Positions 32,436 to 41,516 of a stretch of DNA of 64,000 nt are shown here, piece by piece; the first letter of the stretch is position 1, and each line of letters starts with the position of its first letter. A program made the translations under genes and the position numbers. Below the pieces are notes generated by a model. That model did not search any database. It was not told the DNA's origin and saw nothing but the letters and a program-made list of their open reading frames with translations. The DNA comes from Streptomyces sp. NBC_00249 (GTDB taxonomy: Bacteria > Actinomycetota > Actinomycetes > Streptomycetales > Streptomycetaceae), in NCBI RefSeq assembly GCF_026342355.1, contig NZ_JAPEMV010000006.1, forward strand, positions 62,001-126,000, in the 5' to 3' direction.

Positions 32436-33791
32436 TCAGGCCGCCGCGCCCAGCGTCCCCAGCGGGTCGTCCAGCACCGGCTGCCAGGCCAGCTCCGCCG
32501 CCCCGACCAGGCTGTTGTGGTCGAGGGTGCACGGCAGGATCGGCACGCCGCCGCTGCGCCCCCACAGGCTGCGGTCGGCGACCACCGCGCGCAGCCGCTC
32601 GGGGTCGGCGTGGAGCAGCTCCCGGTGCAGGCCGCCCAGGATGATCCGGTCCGGGTTCAGGATGTTCACCAGCCCGGCGAGGCCCAGCCCGAGCCGGTCG
32701 ATGAGCTCCTCGGTGGCGGCCCGCACGCCCGGGTCTGCGTACTCCGTGCGCAGCAGGTCACGGGCCTGCTGGAGCAGCGACACCTCGGGGCCGGGGATGC
32801 GGCCGGCCGCCGTCAGGAAGGCCAGCGGGTCGGCCTCCACGTCGAGGCAGCCGCGGCTGCCGCAGTGGCAGGGGCGGCCTTCGGGGTTGACGGTGAGGTG
32901 GCCGACCTCCAGGGCGAGGCCCGCGCTCCCGCTGTGCAGCCGCCCGTCCAGCACCAGCGCCCCGCCGACCCCGCGGTGCCCGGTGGCCACGCACAGCAGG
33001 TGCTGCGCGCTGCGGCCCGCGCCGTGCCGGTGCTCGGCGAGCGCGGCGAGGTTGACGTCGTTGCCGGTCAGGGCCGGTCCGTCGATCCCGGCGGCCTTGA
33101 CGCGCTCGGCGAAGATGGCCCGTACGGGAGAGCCGGCCGGCCAGGCCAGGTGGAGGGGGTTGAGGGCGGTGCCCTCGGGCTCCGCGACCGCCGAGGGCAC
33201 CGCGAGGCCCGCGCCGACGCAGCGCCGCCCGGACTCGGCGAGCAGCGCGGCGCCCGCCTCGACGACCGCCCCGAGCACCTGCGCGGGGTCGGCGGAGACG
33301 GTGACCTTGCCGGGTGCGGTGGCCACGATCCGCCCGCCGAGGCCGACCAGCGCCGCCCGGAAGCCGTCCGGGTGCACCTGCGCGGCCAGAGCCACCGGGC
33401 CGTTCTCGTCGACGGCGAGCCGGTGCGAGGGGCGGCCCTGGCCGCCGCCGGCCCCACCGGGACGGGAGTCGACGCGGATCAGGCCGAGCGCCTCCAGTTC
33501 GGCGGCGACGGCTCCGGCGGTGGCGCGCGTGACGCCGAGCTCGGCCGTCAGGACCGCACGCGTCGGGGCCCGGCCGGTGTGGACGAGCTCCAGCGCCGGG
33601 CCGAGCGCGCCCCGGCCCCGCTCCAGCCGGGTCCTCGCGGAAGCCGAGGCGGCGGCGGAGGCGGACGCGGCGGCGGACGCGGCCTCGGCCCCGGACACCG
33701 GCGAGGAGACCGAGGCCGCCGGGGCCTCCGGCGTCGTCGCGGAGACCGTGGACACATCCCCCACCCGCGGCGGGGCCCCGTTGCCGTTCAT
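32436..33791 (-). CDS. ROK-family (NagC/XylR-type) transcriptional repressor
   Basis: 451 residues. A low-complexity Ala/Ser stretch fills the first 55 residues. A winged helix follows (RAVLTAELGVTRATAGAVAA, LEALGLIRVD), then a ROK sugar-kinase-like domain with the zinc motif CHCGSRGCLDVEAD and GHLTVNPEGRP. The kinase DxGxT motif is not obvious, consistent with a regulator rather than an enzyme. It probably senses a sugar or sugar phosphate. No sugar-uptake genes are adjacent. The ATG lies 41 bp downstream of the AlkB stop on the same strand. Confidence 0.9.
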   Translation of the reverse strand: MNGNGAPPRVGDVSTVSATTPEAPAASVSSPVSGAEAASAAASASAAASASARTRLERGRGALGPALELVHTGRAPTRAVLTAELGVTRATAGAVAAELEALGLIRVDSRPGGAGGGQGRPSHRLAVDENGPVALAAQVHPDGFRAALVGLGGRIVATAPGKVTVSADPAQVLGAVVEAGAALLAESGRRCVGAGLAVPSAVAEPEGTALNPLHLAWPAGSPVRAIFAERVKAAGIDGPALTGNDVNLAALAEHRHGAGRSAQHLLCVATGHRGVGGALVLDGRLHSGSAGLALEVGHLTVNPEGRPCHCGSRGCLDVEADPLAFLTAAGRIPGPEVSLLQQARDLLRTEYADPGVRAATEELIDRLGLGLAGLVNILNPDRIILGGLHRELLHADPERLRAVVADRSLWGRSGGVPILPCTLDHNSLVGAAELAWQPVLDDPLGTLGAAA

Positions 33792-33832
33792 GTCATGGAT
33801 CCTCGCATGATCGGGAGGCCCCGGACGCCCGT

Positions 33833-34489
33833 CTACGGCCCGAGGCCGCCGACCCGCAGTGTGATGTTGAGCCGCCCGGTCAGGCCGAGGTCCGGCGGCC
33901 CGGTGCCGGGCAGGACCTTCGGCACCCCGTGGTGGGCCAGTCGGCTCGGGCCGCCGAAGACGAACAGGTCCCCGCTGCGCAGCTCCACGTCCTGGTACGG
34001 GCGTCCGCGCGTGGCCGTGTTGCCGAAGCGGAAGAGACAGGAGTCACCCAGGCTGAGGGAGACCACCGGGGCTCCGGAGCGCTCCTCGGCGTCCCGGTGC
34101 ATGCCCATCCGGGAGTCGCCCGTGTAGAAGTTCACCAGGGCGATGTCGTACTCCTCCCCGGGCGGCGGGGGCGTTCCGTAGGCGTCGGTGACGGCCCGGT
34201 GTCCCAGCTCGGAGAGCCAGGCGGGCATCGGCTTGACCGGGGCGCCGTCGCCGTCGACGGCGGTGCGCGCGTATCCGTACGGGTACCAGTGCAGGCCCAG
34301 GCACACCTGCCGGGCGGTCATCGTCCCGCCCCCGGGGGTGCGTACGGTCCGCAGTCCGGCGGGCGGGCGCGCCCACGCGCGGCAGGCGTCGAGCAGCTCG
34401 CGCTGGCGGCGCGGGCCCAGCCAGTCGGGCAGGTGGACGGCGCCGGGTGCGATCCCGGTCCGCTCGCGCGCGAAGAGTTCCCCGTTCAC
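33833..34489 (-). CDS. alkB: alpha-ketoglutarate-dependent dioxygenase AlkB
   Basis: 218 residues, full-length. The Fe(II) ligands are His and Asp of MGMHRDAEE and His in LAHHGV; the 2-oxoglutarate-binding arginine is in GRLNITLR, and NFYTGDSRM precedes the HxD. It repairs 1-methyladenine and 3-methylcytosine in DNA or RNA by oxidative demethylation. It stands alone, without an Ada regulator, and is divergent from the maleylpyruvate isomerase-like gene (38-bp gap). Confidence 0.92.
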   Translation of the reverse strand: MNGELFARERTGIAPGAVHLPDWLGPRRQRELLDACRAWARPPAGLRTVRTPGGGTMTARQVCLGLHWYPYGYARTAVDGDGAPVKPMPAWLSELGHRAVTDAYGTPPPPGEEYDIALVNFYTGDSRMGMHRDAEERSGAPVVSLSLGDSCLFRFGNTATRGRPYQDVELRSGDLFVFGGPSRLAHHGVPKVLPGTGPPDLGLTGRLNITLRVGGLGP

Positions 34490-34527
34490 CCCTCCATTGT
34501 CGGCGGACCTGCTGGCAGACTCGCGAC

Positions 34528-35271
34528 ATGAAGATCACCGAGTACGTGGAGACCCTCGCGCGGGAAGGCGAGCTGCTCGCCGAGGCGGCCGAACGGGCGG
34601 GGACGGACGCCCCGGTGCCCACCTGTCCCGAGTGGCGGGTGGCCGGCCTGCTCCGGCACACCGGTGCCGTGCACCGCTGGGCGGCCGGGTACGTGGCGGA
34701 CGCCCGGGTGGAGCCCGTGGAGTTCCCGGAGGCGCCGGAGCTGGCGGGCGCGGAGCTGCTGGCCTGGTTCCGGGAGGGGCACGCGGCGCTGGTCCGGACC
34801 CTGACCGAGGCCCCGGCGGACGTCGTGTGCTGGACCTTCCTGCCGACGGCCCCGCCGTCGCCGCTGGCGTTCTGGGCGCGGCGGCAGGCGCACGAGACGA
34901 CCGTGCACCGCTTCGACGCGCAGGCCGCGCTGGGCATCGGCTTCGGCGCGGTGGCGCCGGAGTTCGCGGAGGACGGCATCGACGAGCTGCTGACCGGCTT
35001 CCACGCCCGGCCGCGCAGCCGGGTGCGGACCGAGGAGCCGCGCGTCCTGCGGATCCGGGCGGTCGACACGGGCGCGGTGTGGACGGTGCACCTGTCGCGC
35101 GAGCCCGCCCGTACGGTGCGGGGCGACACCGGCGAGCCGGCGGACTGCGAGCTGACCGGTGAGGCGGCCTGGCTGTACACGGCCCTGTGGAACCGGCTGC
35201 CGCTGGCCGGCCCCGGGGTGGGCGGCGACGCTTCGCTGGCCCGGCTGTGGAGCGGGACGGCCGGAATCTGA
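34528..35271 (+). CDS. maleylpyruvate isomerase-family mycothiol-dependent protein
   Basis: 247 residues. The DinB-like N-terminal domain has the signature CPEWRVAGLLRHTGAVHRWAA and the metal-site His-x3-Glu region ARRQAHETTVHRFDAQ; the small C-terminal domain begins at about 165. The family uses mycothiol, the actinobacterial thiol, as cofactor or binding partner in isomerisation and detoxification. ATG 34528 is chosen over a GTG-led extension that runs through the divergent promoter. Confidence 0.88.
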   Translation: MKITEYVETLAREGELLAEAAERAGTDAPVPTCPEWRVAGLLRHTGAVHRWAAGYVADARVEPVEFPEAPELAGAELLAWFREGHAALVRTLTEAPADVVCWTFLPTAPPSPLAFWARRQAHETTVHRFDAQAALGIGFGAVAPEFAEDGIDELLTGFHARPRSRVRTEEPRVLRIRAVDTGAVWTVHLSREPARTVRGDTGEPADCELTGEAAWLYTALWNRLPLAGPGVGGDASLARLWSGTAGI

Positions 35272-35327
35272 TGCCCCCGCGCCAGGGCTCCTTGTCGGGG
35301 GCGGCGTGCGCTGGGACCCTGCCCGGT

Positions 35328-35591
35328 ATGGGCAGGCGCGGCAGTGCGGAGCGGGACGCGGTCACCGTCGAGATCGGCTACGCGTTCGTCAGCGCGTGCT
35401 TCGCCGCGGCGCTGGTCTTCGCGGCGGTGTACGGGGCCGCGCCCGCCCTGGGTCTGTCCCGCGCCGCGCACGGGTTCCTGGAGGTCGCGGGCGGGGTGCT
35501 GGCCGGGGTGGTGTTCCTGCTGCGGGTCGTCCACGTCCTGTGGCGGTTCGGCCGGCGGGGGAATCCGGATGCGCGGGGGACGTCCGGTTGA
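35328..35591 (+). CDS. DUF6332-type small two-span membrane protein
   Basis: 87 residues. AERDAVTVEIGYAFVSACFA leads into the first span (about 20-45) and VAGGVLAGVVFLLRVVHVLW forms the second. The ERDAVTVEIGYA head matches what I recall of the Streptomyces DUF6332 family. It follows the preceding gene by 56 bp. Function unknown. Confidence 0.75.
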   Translation: MGRRGSAERDAVTVEIGYAFVSACFAAALVFAAVYGAAPALGLSRAAHGFLEVAGGVLAGVVFLLRVVHVLWRFGRRGNPDARGTSG

Positions 35592-35739
35592 CAGGGTGGG
35601 GGCATGAAGTCCCAGCTCCGACACGGTTCACGCGCCGCGGCCCGCCCCGGGCCCCGCGGCGTCCTGCGGGCGCCCGGCCCGCCGCGCTCCCCGCACCGCC
35701 CGCACACCGCCGTCCCCCTCGTCCGTCGGGAGGCGCACG

Positions 35740-36897
35740 GTGGCTGACCTGATCACCACACCCGTCGACGCCGCCCTGCTGCGCGGCGCCCTCGACGTGG
35801 AGCGCACGCCGCGCGGCGTGCTGCCGCACCGGCTGCCCGCGCGGGCGCGCGCCCAGTTCCCCGACGCCTACCTGGCCACGGTCGAGACCCAGCCGTCCGG
35901 GGTGCGGCTCGTCTTCCGCACCCGGGCGACGGTCGTGGAGCTGGACGCGCTCCGCACGAAGAACGCCTACCAGGGGGCGCCGCCCCGCCCCGACGGCGTG
36001 TACGACCTGCTCGTGGACGGCCGGCCGGCGGGGCGGGCCGCGTCGAACGGCGGCAACGTCCTGCTGGTGGACCTGGCCACCGGCGCGGCGCAGACCCTGC
36101 CCGGCCCGGTCGGCACCGTCCGCTTCGACGGCCTGCCCGACCGGGTGAAGGACGTGGAGATCTGGCTCCCGTACAACGAGGTCACCGAGCTCGTCGCACT
36201 GCGCACCGACGCCCCCGTAGAGCCCGCGCCGGACCACGGGCGCCGGGTGTGGCTGCACCACGGCAGCTCCATCAGCCACGGCTCCGACGCGGCGAGCCCG
36301 ACCGCGATCTGGCCGGCGCTGGCCGCCTCGCTGGGCGGGGTGGAACTGGTCAACCTGGGGCTGGGCGGCAACGCCCTCCTCGACCCGTTCACCGCGCGCG
36401 CCCTGCGGGACACCCCGGCGGACCTGATCAGCGTGAAGATCGGCATCAACATCGTCAACACGGACGTGATGCGGCTGCGCGCCTTCGGCCCGGCGGTGCA
36501 CGGTTTCCTCGACACCATCCGCGAGGGGCATCCCACGACCCCGCTGCTGGTGGTCTCGCCGGTCCTGTGCCCCCTCCAGGAGGACACCCCGGGGCCCATC
36601 ACCCCGGAGTTCGACGGGCAGAAGCTGAGCTTCCGGGCGCTGGGCGACCCGGCGGAGGTCGCCGCCGGGCGGCTGACGCTCAACGTGATCCGCCGCGAGC
36701 TGGCCCGCATCACCGCCGAGCGCGCCGCCGACGACCCGCACCTGCACCACCTCGACGGCCGCGCCCTCTACGGCGAGGCGGACTTCGCCGAGTTCCCGCT
36801 CCCGGACGGGCTCCACCCGGACCCGGCGGGGCACCGCCGCATCGGGGAGCGGTTCGCCGGGCTGGTCTTCGGCTCGGGCGGGCCGTTCGCCGGCTGA
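35740..36897 (+). CDS. SGNH/GDSL hydrolase family protein
   Basis: 385 residues. The N-terminal strand domain is about 1-165. The hydrolase half follows: the block I serine is in HHGSSISHG, the block II Gly/Asn in VNLGLGGNALL, block III in SVKIGINIVN, and block V in DGLHPDPAGHRRIGERF (Asp and His). The GSSISHG block is typical of the carbohydrate-esterase-like SGNH group. No signal peptide, so probably intracellular. GTG 35740 is preceded by GGGAGG. Likely substrate: acylated sugars. Confidence 0.88.
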   Translation: MADLITTPVDAALLRGALDVERTPRGVLPHRLPARARAQFPDAYLATVETQPSGVRLVFRTRATVVELDALRTKNAYQGAPPRPDGVYDLLVDGRPAGRAASNGGNVLLVDLATGAAQTLPGPVGTVRFDGLPDRVKDVEIWLPYNEVTELVALRTDAPVEPAPDHGRRVWLHHGSSISHGSDAASPTAIWPALAASLGGVELVNLGLGGNALLDPFTARALRDTPADLISVKIGINIVNTDVMRLRAFGPAVHGFLDTIREGHPTTPLLVVSPVLCPLQEDTPGPITPEFDGQKLSFRALGDPAEVAAGRLTLNVIRRELARITAERAADDPHLHHLDGRALYGEADFAEFPLPDGLHPDPAGHRRIGERFAGLVFGSGGPFAG

Positions 36898-36932
36898 GGG
36901 AAGGTTTCGCCACCGGTGGCGACGGCGGTGGC

Positions 36933-37979
36933 TCAGCCGAGGGTCGCGGCGTACGAGGTCTGGGGACGGAACTTCCAGGCGGGGGCGGCGTTCCAGGGGT
37001 TGGGCATGACGGTGCTGGTCGCGAAGGCGTAGCCGGCGCCGCGCTCGAAGGCGGTACGGAGGGTGGCGCGCATCGCGGAGGCGTCGGGGACGTCGTGGAC
37101 GAGGTGCCAGAACGCGGTGCCGCTCGGGTCGAGTTCGGCGCCCGGGCGGTAGCCGGTGGCGGCGTTGAACACGTTGCCGCCGAAGGGGCCGGCGGAGGTG
37201 TACGCCGCGTAGGTGTCCTCGAAGGTGACGAAGACGTCGGCGGTGCGGCGGCCGGGCTCCAGGTAGCAGTCGGCGATGGGGGTGCCCGGGTTGTTCACGA
37301 CCAGGTCGGGGGCGTCCGGGTCGACGGCGTGCATCGTGTCCTCGACGTAGCGGCGCAGTTCGGCGTAGCGGTCGCGGGTGGCGTTGGCGGGGCCGCAGTC
37401 GCGGCTGACGACGTCGAAGAAGATGCCGTCCACGTGGAGGCGGCCGTCGGCGGCGGCGTCCGTGGGCCTGAGGTAGTTGTCGACGGAGGCCTTGATCTCG
37501 GCGAGGTCCCGGTTGCCGTGGTCGGTGTGGACGTAGCCGAGGACCTTGGTCCGCTCGCCGGTGGCGGTGGTGCCGGCCCGCAGGGCGTCGGCGCGGGCGC
37601 GCCAGGGGGCGTCGAAGGGGGCGTCGCCGTTGCCCGGGTTGAGGACGACCACGGAGGCGGCGGGGCCGGTGGCGGTGAGATCGGCCAGCACCGGGTCGTC
37701 GGCCCAGACGTAGGCGGGCACGGCTATCTCCAGGCCGCGCACGCCGGGCGGCCGGGGGGTGGGCCTCACGGACGGTGCGGGGGCGGCGGGTGCGGCGGCG
37801 GACGGTGAGGCGGGGGCGGGGGCGGGGGCTGGGGCGGGGGACGCCTGGGGTCTCTCCCCGGGAAGGCGGGCCGGGGTGCGCGGCCCGTCGGCCGACGCGT
37901 CCACCGCGGGGGCCGGGGCCGCCAGTAACCCGGTCAACAGGACGGCGTACAGGGCCTTCACGGCGCGGGCGCGGGCCAT
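36933..37979 (-). CDS. secreted spherulin-4-like (glycosidase-like) protein, TTA codon in signal peptide
   Basis: 348 residues. The signal peptide ALYAVLLTGLLAAPAPA is followed by a Pro/Ala linker to about residue 90 and then a TIM-barrel-like domain (AVPAYVW, VVVLNPGNGD, VLGYVHTDHGN, VDGIFFDVVSRDCGP). This matches the spherulation-specific family 4 group, related to GH114-like polysaccharide hydrolases. Codon 18 (37926-37928 on the plus strand) is TTA, so secretion may be bldA-dependent. GGAGGAA lies 7 bp before ATG 37979. Confidence 0.87.
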   Translation of the reverse strand: MARARAVKALYAVLLTGLLAAPAPAVDASADGPRTPARLPGERPQASPAPAPAPAPASPSAAAPAAPAPSVRPTPRPPGVRGLEIAVPAYVWADDPVLADLTATGPAASVVVLNPGNGDAPFDAPWRARADALRAGTTATGERTKVLGYVHTDHGNRDLAEIKASVDNYLRPTDAAADGRLHVDGIFFDVVSRDCGPANATRDRYAELRRYVEDTMHAVDPDAPDLVVNNPGTPIADCYLEPGRRTADVFVTFEDTYAAYTSAGPFGGNVFNAATGYRPGAELDPSGTAFWHLVHDVPDASAMRATLRTAFERGAGYAFATSTVMPNPWNAAPAWKFRPQTSYAATLG

Positions 37980-38138
37980 GCGTGTTCCTCCGGCGGCGGG
38001 ACGGGAGCGGGGACGGGGCAGGGGCGGAAGGCGGGACCCGTCGAACACTAGACGCGCGAAAAGTCGATGAAAGCCGAACGACTCACTTTGGTGTGAGGAA
38101 CAGAAAAGCGATCTGTCACCTCATCATGCGAGCCTCCG

Positions 38139-38840
38139 TCAGACGGCCGTCAGCCCCACCCCGTACGCCAGCCGGTCCACCGCGTGCGCGAAGAACAGGT
38201 CCCGTTCCTCGACGACCCGGTTGAACTGGCCGAACAGCTCGAAGGAGAGGAGCCCGACGAGCTGTGCCCAGGCCCCGACGAGCGCGGCCGTCACCTCCGG
38301 AGGCAGACCCTCCGCGAAGTCCGCGGTCATCCGGGCGGCTTCGGGGCGCAGGGCGTCGGGCAGGGGCGGCAGGGCGAGGCCGCGGCCGTCCCCGTAGGCG
38401 GCGCGGAGGATCCCGATGAGGATGTTCGCGACGCGGGAGGCCGGGCCGACGGTGTCGGGCGGGGCGCTGTAGCCGGGGACCGGGGAGCCGTAGATGAGCG
38501 CGTACTCGTGCGGGCGCTCCAGCGCCCAGCCGCGGACCGCCTCGCAGACCGCGGTCCAGCGGGCGCGGGGCGGGGCCCCGGCCGCGACCGAGGCCGCGTC
38601 GGCGTGCTCGGCGGCGGCGCCGATGCTGTCGTAGGCGTCGATGATCAGGGCGGTGAGCAGGTCGTCGCGGCTCGGGAAGTAGCGGTAGAGGGCCGAGGAG
38701 ACCATGCCCAGTTCGCGGGCGACGGCGCGGAGCGAGAGTTTGGCCGCCCCTTCGGCCGCGAGGGCGCGGCGCGCCTCGTCCTTGATGGCGGCGGTGACCT
38801 CTATGCGGGCCCGTTCCCTGGCCCCTCGCACGGTGCTCAT
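38139..38840 (-). CDS. TetR-family transcriptional regulator
   Basis: 233 residues. The helix-turn-helix reads LSLRAVARELGMVSSALYRY followed by FPSRDDLLTAL. The C-domain (WTAVCEAVRGWALERPHEYALIYGSPVPGY) is of the type with a TetR_C domain common in actinomycetes. It is divergent from a deazaflavin-reductase gene across 149 bp holding several palindromes of one design. It probably represses itself and that gene. Confidence 0.9.
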   Translation of the reverse strand: MSTVRGARERARIEVTAAIKDEARRALAAEGAAKLSLRAVARELGMVSSALYRYFPSRDDLLTALIIDAYDSIGAAAEHADAASVAAGAPPRARWTAVCEAVRGWALERPHEYALIYGSPVPGYSAPPDTVGPASRVANILIGILRAAYGDGRGLALPPLPDALRPEAARMTADFAEGLPPEVTAALVGAWAQLVGLLSFELFGQFNRVVEERDLFFAHAVDRLAYGVGLTAV

Positions 38841-38863
38841 GCGGCCCAGTCTGCCAGGAGGGC

Positions 38864-38967
38864 GGAGCACTGCCCAAATTTCGGAGCATCGCTCACTTCA
38901 GAGAGCACTGCTCTTGTTTTGGTACGCCGATCCGTGCACACTGATCTCAAGCGAGAGCACCGCTCTC
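38864..38967. promoter_or_regulatory. four-site operator, core GAGC-N3-GCTC
   Basis: The best sites are GAGAGC-ACC-GCTCTC at 38953-38967 (perfect) and GAGAGC-ACT-GCTCTT at 38901-38915 (containing a 13-bp palindrome). Weaker versions are GGAGC-ATC-GCTCA at 38883-38895 and GGAGC-ACT-GCCC at 38864-38875. They fill the gap between the TetR start (38840) and the oxidoreductase start (38990), as expected of a TetR operator region. Confidence 0.75.
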
Positions 38968-38989
38968 CCTTTCCGCCCCGGAGGCCACC

Positions 38990-39448
38990 GTGAACGCGCC
39001 CACCCCCTACTACGTCCAGGGCAGCCCGCTCGGCATCCGCTTCAACGCCCTCCTCGGCAAGCTCGCCCGCTTCGGCGTCAGCCTCGCCGGCACCGCCGAG
39101 CTCTCGGTCCGCGGCCGCACGTCCGGCGCGATGCAGCGGATCCCGGTCAACCCGCACACCTACGGGGACGCCCAGTACCTGCTCTCGGCCCGCGGCCACT
39201 CCCAGTGGGTCCGCAACATGCGGGTGGCGGGCGGCGGCGAACTGCGCGTGGGCCGCAAGGTCCGCACCTTCACGGCCACCGAACTGACCGACCCGGCCCA
39301 GAAGGCGGCGGTCCTGCGCGCCTACCTGGAGAAGTGGGGCTGGGAGGTCAACCGCTTCTTCCAGGGGGTCACGGCCAAGTCCTCGGACGCCGAGCTCCAG
39401 GCGGCCGCCGGCGACCACCCCGTCTTCCGCATCACGCTCGCGGACTGA
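38990..39448 (+). CDS. deazaflavin (F420)-dependent nitroreductase-family protein
   Basis: 152 residues. The split beta-barrel DUF385/Ddn-like fold: ELSVRGRTSGAMQRIPVNP, YLLSARGHSQWVRNMRVAGGG, and GRKVRTFTA. The GHSQWVRNM block matches the F420-binding stretch of the family. Members reduce quinones, nitro compounds or aflatoxin-like substrates with F420H2. GTG 38990 follows GGAGG. Control by the divergent TetR suggests an inducible detoxification role. Confidence 0.9.
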   Translation: MNAPTPYYVQGSPLGIRFNALLGKLARFGVSLAGTAELSVRGRTSGAMQRIPVNPHTYGDAQYLLSARGHSQWVRNMRVAGGGELRVGRKVRTFTATELTDPAQKAAVLRAYLEKWGWEVNRFFQGVTAKSSDAELQAAAGDHPVFRITLAD

Positions 39449-39474
39449 CCCCGCCCTCCGCGCCCTCCGGCGGA

Positions 39475-39786
39475 TCACGCCTCAGGTTCGAAGGGGCGCA
39501 GGTCGTAGAGGTAGGACCGGTCGCCCTTGAAGCTGCGCCAGACGGTGGCAGGGGGTTCGGGCGCGTCACGGTCGAGGTCGACGTCACCGGCAGCGTTCAG
39601 GGGATGGGCGGTGACGAGTCCGCCGGCGATCTCGCAGTGCCAGCCCTCGTCCGGCCCCCAGACGCACCACACCTGACCGTCCGTCCGGCGGTAGGCGGGC
39701 CGGTCGTGGCGCTCGCCGTCGCGTTCGAAGCGGTGGCGGAGCCCGTCGACGTGGCGGACGAAGGTGAAGGATTCAAGAGCCGTCAT
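39475..39786 (-). CDS. small hypothetical protein
   Basis: 103 residues with no membrane span. It is Trp/Arg/Asp-rich: LESFTFVRHVDGLRHRFERD, GQVWCVWGPDEGWHCEIAGG, FKGDRSYLYDLRPFEPEA. ATG 39786 has GAAGG 3 bp away; the open frame continues upstream but that part is unlike. It lies convergent to the F420-reductase gene. I do not recognise a family. Confidence 0.65.
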   Translation of the reverse strand: MTALESFTFVRHVDGLRHRFERDGERHDRPAYRRTDGQVWCVWGPDEGWHCEIAGGLVTAHPLNAAGDVDLDRDAPEPPATVWRSFKGDRSYLYDLRPFEPEA

Positions 39787-39930
39787 ACCTTCGGCACCGT
39801 AGGCGAAAGGACCACCCGTGGCGAAGGGGTTCCCGTGCGCTCCGAGGCGCTCCGGTGCCTTCCGGGCGCGGAACGCCCCGCCACGGCATGCCTGTCCGCC
39901 CACGGAACAGGCATACCGCCGCCAGGCCGT

Positions 39931-41355
39931 CTAGTCGGCCGTGCCCTTGCGGGCCCCGCGGGCCTGGCGGGCGTCCAGCAGGTGGAGCGCCTTGCGGGCG
40001 AGCGGGTACGTACGGACCATGTCGGCCAGGGTCATCGAGCCCCGGGTGATGCGCGCGAACGCCAGCCAGGCGGGCCGGAATCCGGTGATCGCCGCGTGCA
40101 GCATGCCCGGACGGGACTCGAAGACCGTCAGCATCCGCTTGCCCACGCCCATCTCCACGCCCAGCCCGGCCTTGACCGCGAAGGCGTAGTTCAGGGCCTG
40201 GCGCCGCGCGTCGACCGCGTCCTGCGCCTCGGAGATCTTCACGGCCCACTCCCCCGCGAGCCGCCCCGAGCGCAGCGCGAAGGAGATGCCCTCACGGGTC
40301 CACGGCTCCAGCAGTCCGGCCGCGTCCCCCGCCACCAGCACCCGGCCGCGCGAGAGCGGGGACCCGGGCTTGCGGCAGCGGGTCAGGTGCCCGGAGGAGA
40401 CGGCCGGTTCGAAACCGGCCAGGCCCAGGCGTGCGATGAAGTCGTCGAGGTAGCGCTTGGTTGCCGCGCCCTCGCCCTTCGCCGAGATGACCCCGACGGT
40501 GAGGGTGTCGCCCTTGGGGAAGACCCAGCCGTAACTGCCGGGCAGCGGACCCCAGTCGATGAGGACCCGGCCCTTCCAGTCCGCGGCCACCGTGGGCGGG
40601 ACCGGGATCTCCGCCTCCAGGCCCAGGTCGACCTGGTCCATCTCCACCCCGACGTGCGCGCCGATCCGGCTCGCGCTGCCGTCCGCGCCGACCACGGCCC
40701 GGGCCAGTACCGTTTCGCCGTCCGCGAGGACCACGGCGACCGTGCGCCGGTCGGGCACCGCCGCACCGTGCTGCTCGACGCGGGTGACGGCCGTACCCGT
40801 GCGGAGGGTCGCGCCGGCCTTCTCCGCCTCCGCGACGAGCGCCGCGTCGAACTCGGGCCGGTTGATGAGCCCGAACAGCATGCCCTTCGAGCGGCGGGTG
40901 CGGGTCAGCTTCCCGTCGAGGGAGAAGGTGACCGCGTGGATGCGGTCCTTGAAGGGCAGGACGAAGCCCGGCGGCAGGGCGTCCCGCGAGGGGCCGATGA
41001 TGCCGCCGCCGCACGTCTTGTACCGGGGCAGTTCGGCCTTCTCCAGCAGCAGGACGCGCCGGCCCGCGGCGGCCGCCGCGTGCGCCGCCGACGCTCCGGC
41101 CGGTCCGGCGCCGACCACGACGACGTCCCACACCTCTCCTTCGCGCTCGGGCTCGCCCCCGCCGTCCGCCGGGACCGCCGCCGGGACCGCCGCCGTGTCC
41201 TCGGCCGCGACCTCCGCCGGCTCCTCCGTCCCCTCCGGCACCGCCGGGGCGGCCCCCCCGGCCGTGCCCTGCTCCGTGCCCTGCTCCGTGCCCGGTTCCG
41301 CCCCCTGAGCGGCCTGCCCTGCGCTTGCGCCGTGTACCACGTCGTCGCTGCTCAC
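39931..41355 (-). CDS. geranylgeranyl reductase-family flavoprotein
   Basis: 474 residues. The first 75 are an acidic, repetitive extension (GTEQGTEQGT, AAEDTAAVPAAVPA) not usual in the family. The FAD-binding domain follows: DVVVVGAGPAGASAAHAAA, YKTCGGG, ARAVVGADGSASRIG, and VLVAGDAAGLLEPWTREGIS. This is the prenyl-chain saturating class (geranylgeranyl diphosphate, archaeal lipids, or menaquinone side chain as with mycobacterial MenJ). In Streptomyces, menaquinone-9 with partly saturated chain is the likely substrate, but no men gene is adjacent. Confidence 0.88.
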   Translation of the reverse strand: MSSDDVVHGASAGQAAQGAEPGTEQGTEQGTAGGAAPAVPEGTEEPAEVAAEDTAAVPAAVPADGGGEPEREGEVWDVVVVGAGPAGASAAHAAAAAGRRVLLLEKAELPRYKTCGGGIIGPSRDALPPGFVLPFKDRIHAVTFSLDGKLTRTRRSKGMLFGLINRPEFDAALVAEAEKAGATLRTGTAVTRVEQHGAAVPDRRTVAVVLADGETVLARAVVGADGSASRIGAHVGVEMDQVDLGLEAEIPVPPTVAADWKGRVLIDWGPLPGSYGWVFPKGDTLTVGVISAKGEGAATKRYLDDFIARLGLAGFEPAVSSGHLTRCRKPGSPLSRGRVLVAGDAAGLLEPWTREGISFALRSGRLAGEWAVKISEAQDAVDARRQALNYAFAVKAGLGVEMGVGKRMLTVFESRPGMLHAAITGFRPAWLAFARITRGSMTLADMVRTYPLARKALHLLDARQARGARKGTAD

Positions 41356-41516
41356 GATGTGCTGCTGCTCCTGATCACGCGTTGCTCCGATGCCGTGGAA
41401 ATCCTACGGCGCCAGTCGGCCCCGGCCCTCTGTGCGAGGATCGGGACTGGCTTTCGCCTTGCTTTTCGCCGTACCCCGGCACCTACACCAACGTCGCACC
41501 CACGAGGAGCGTGCCC

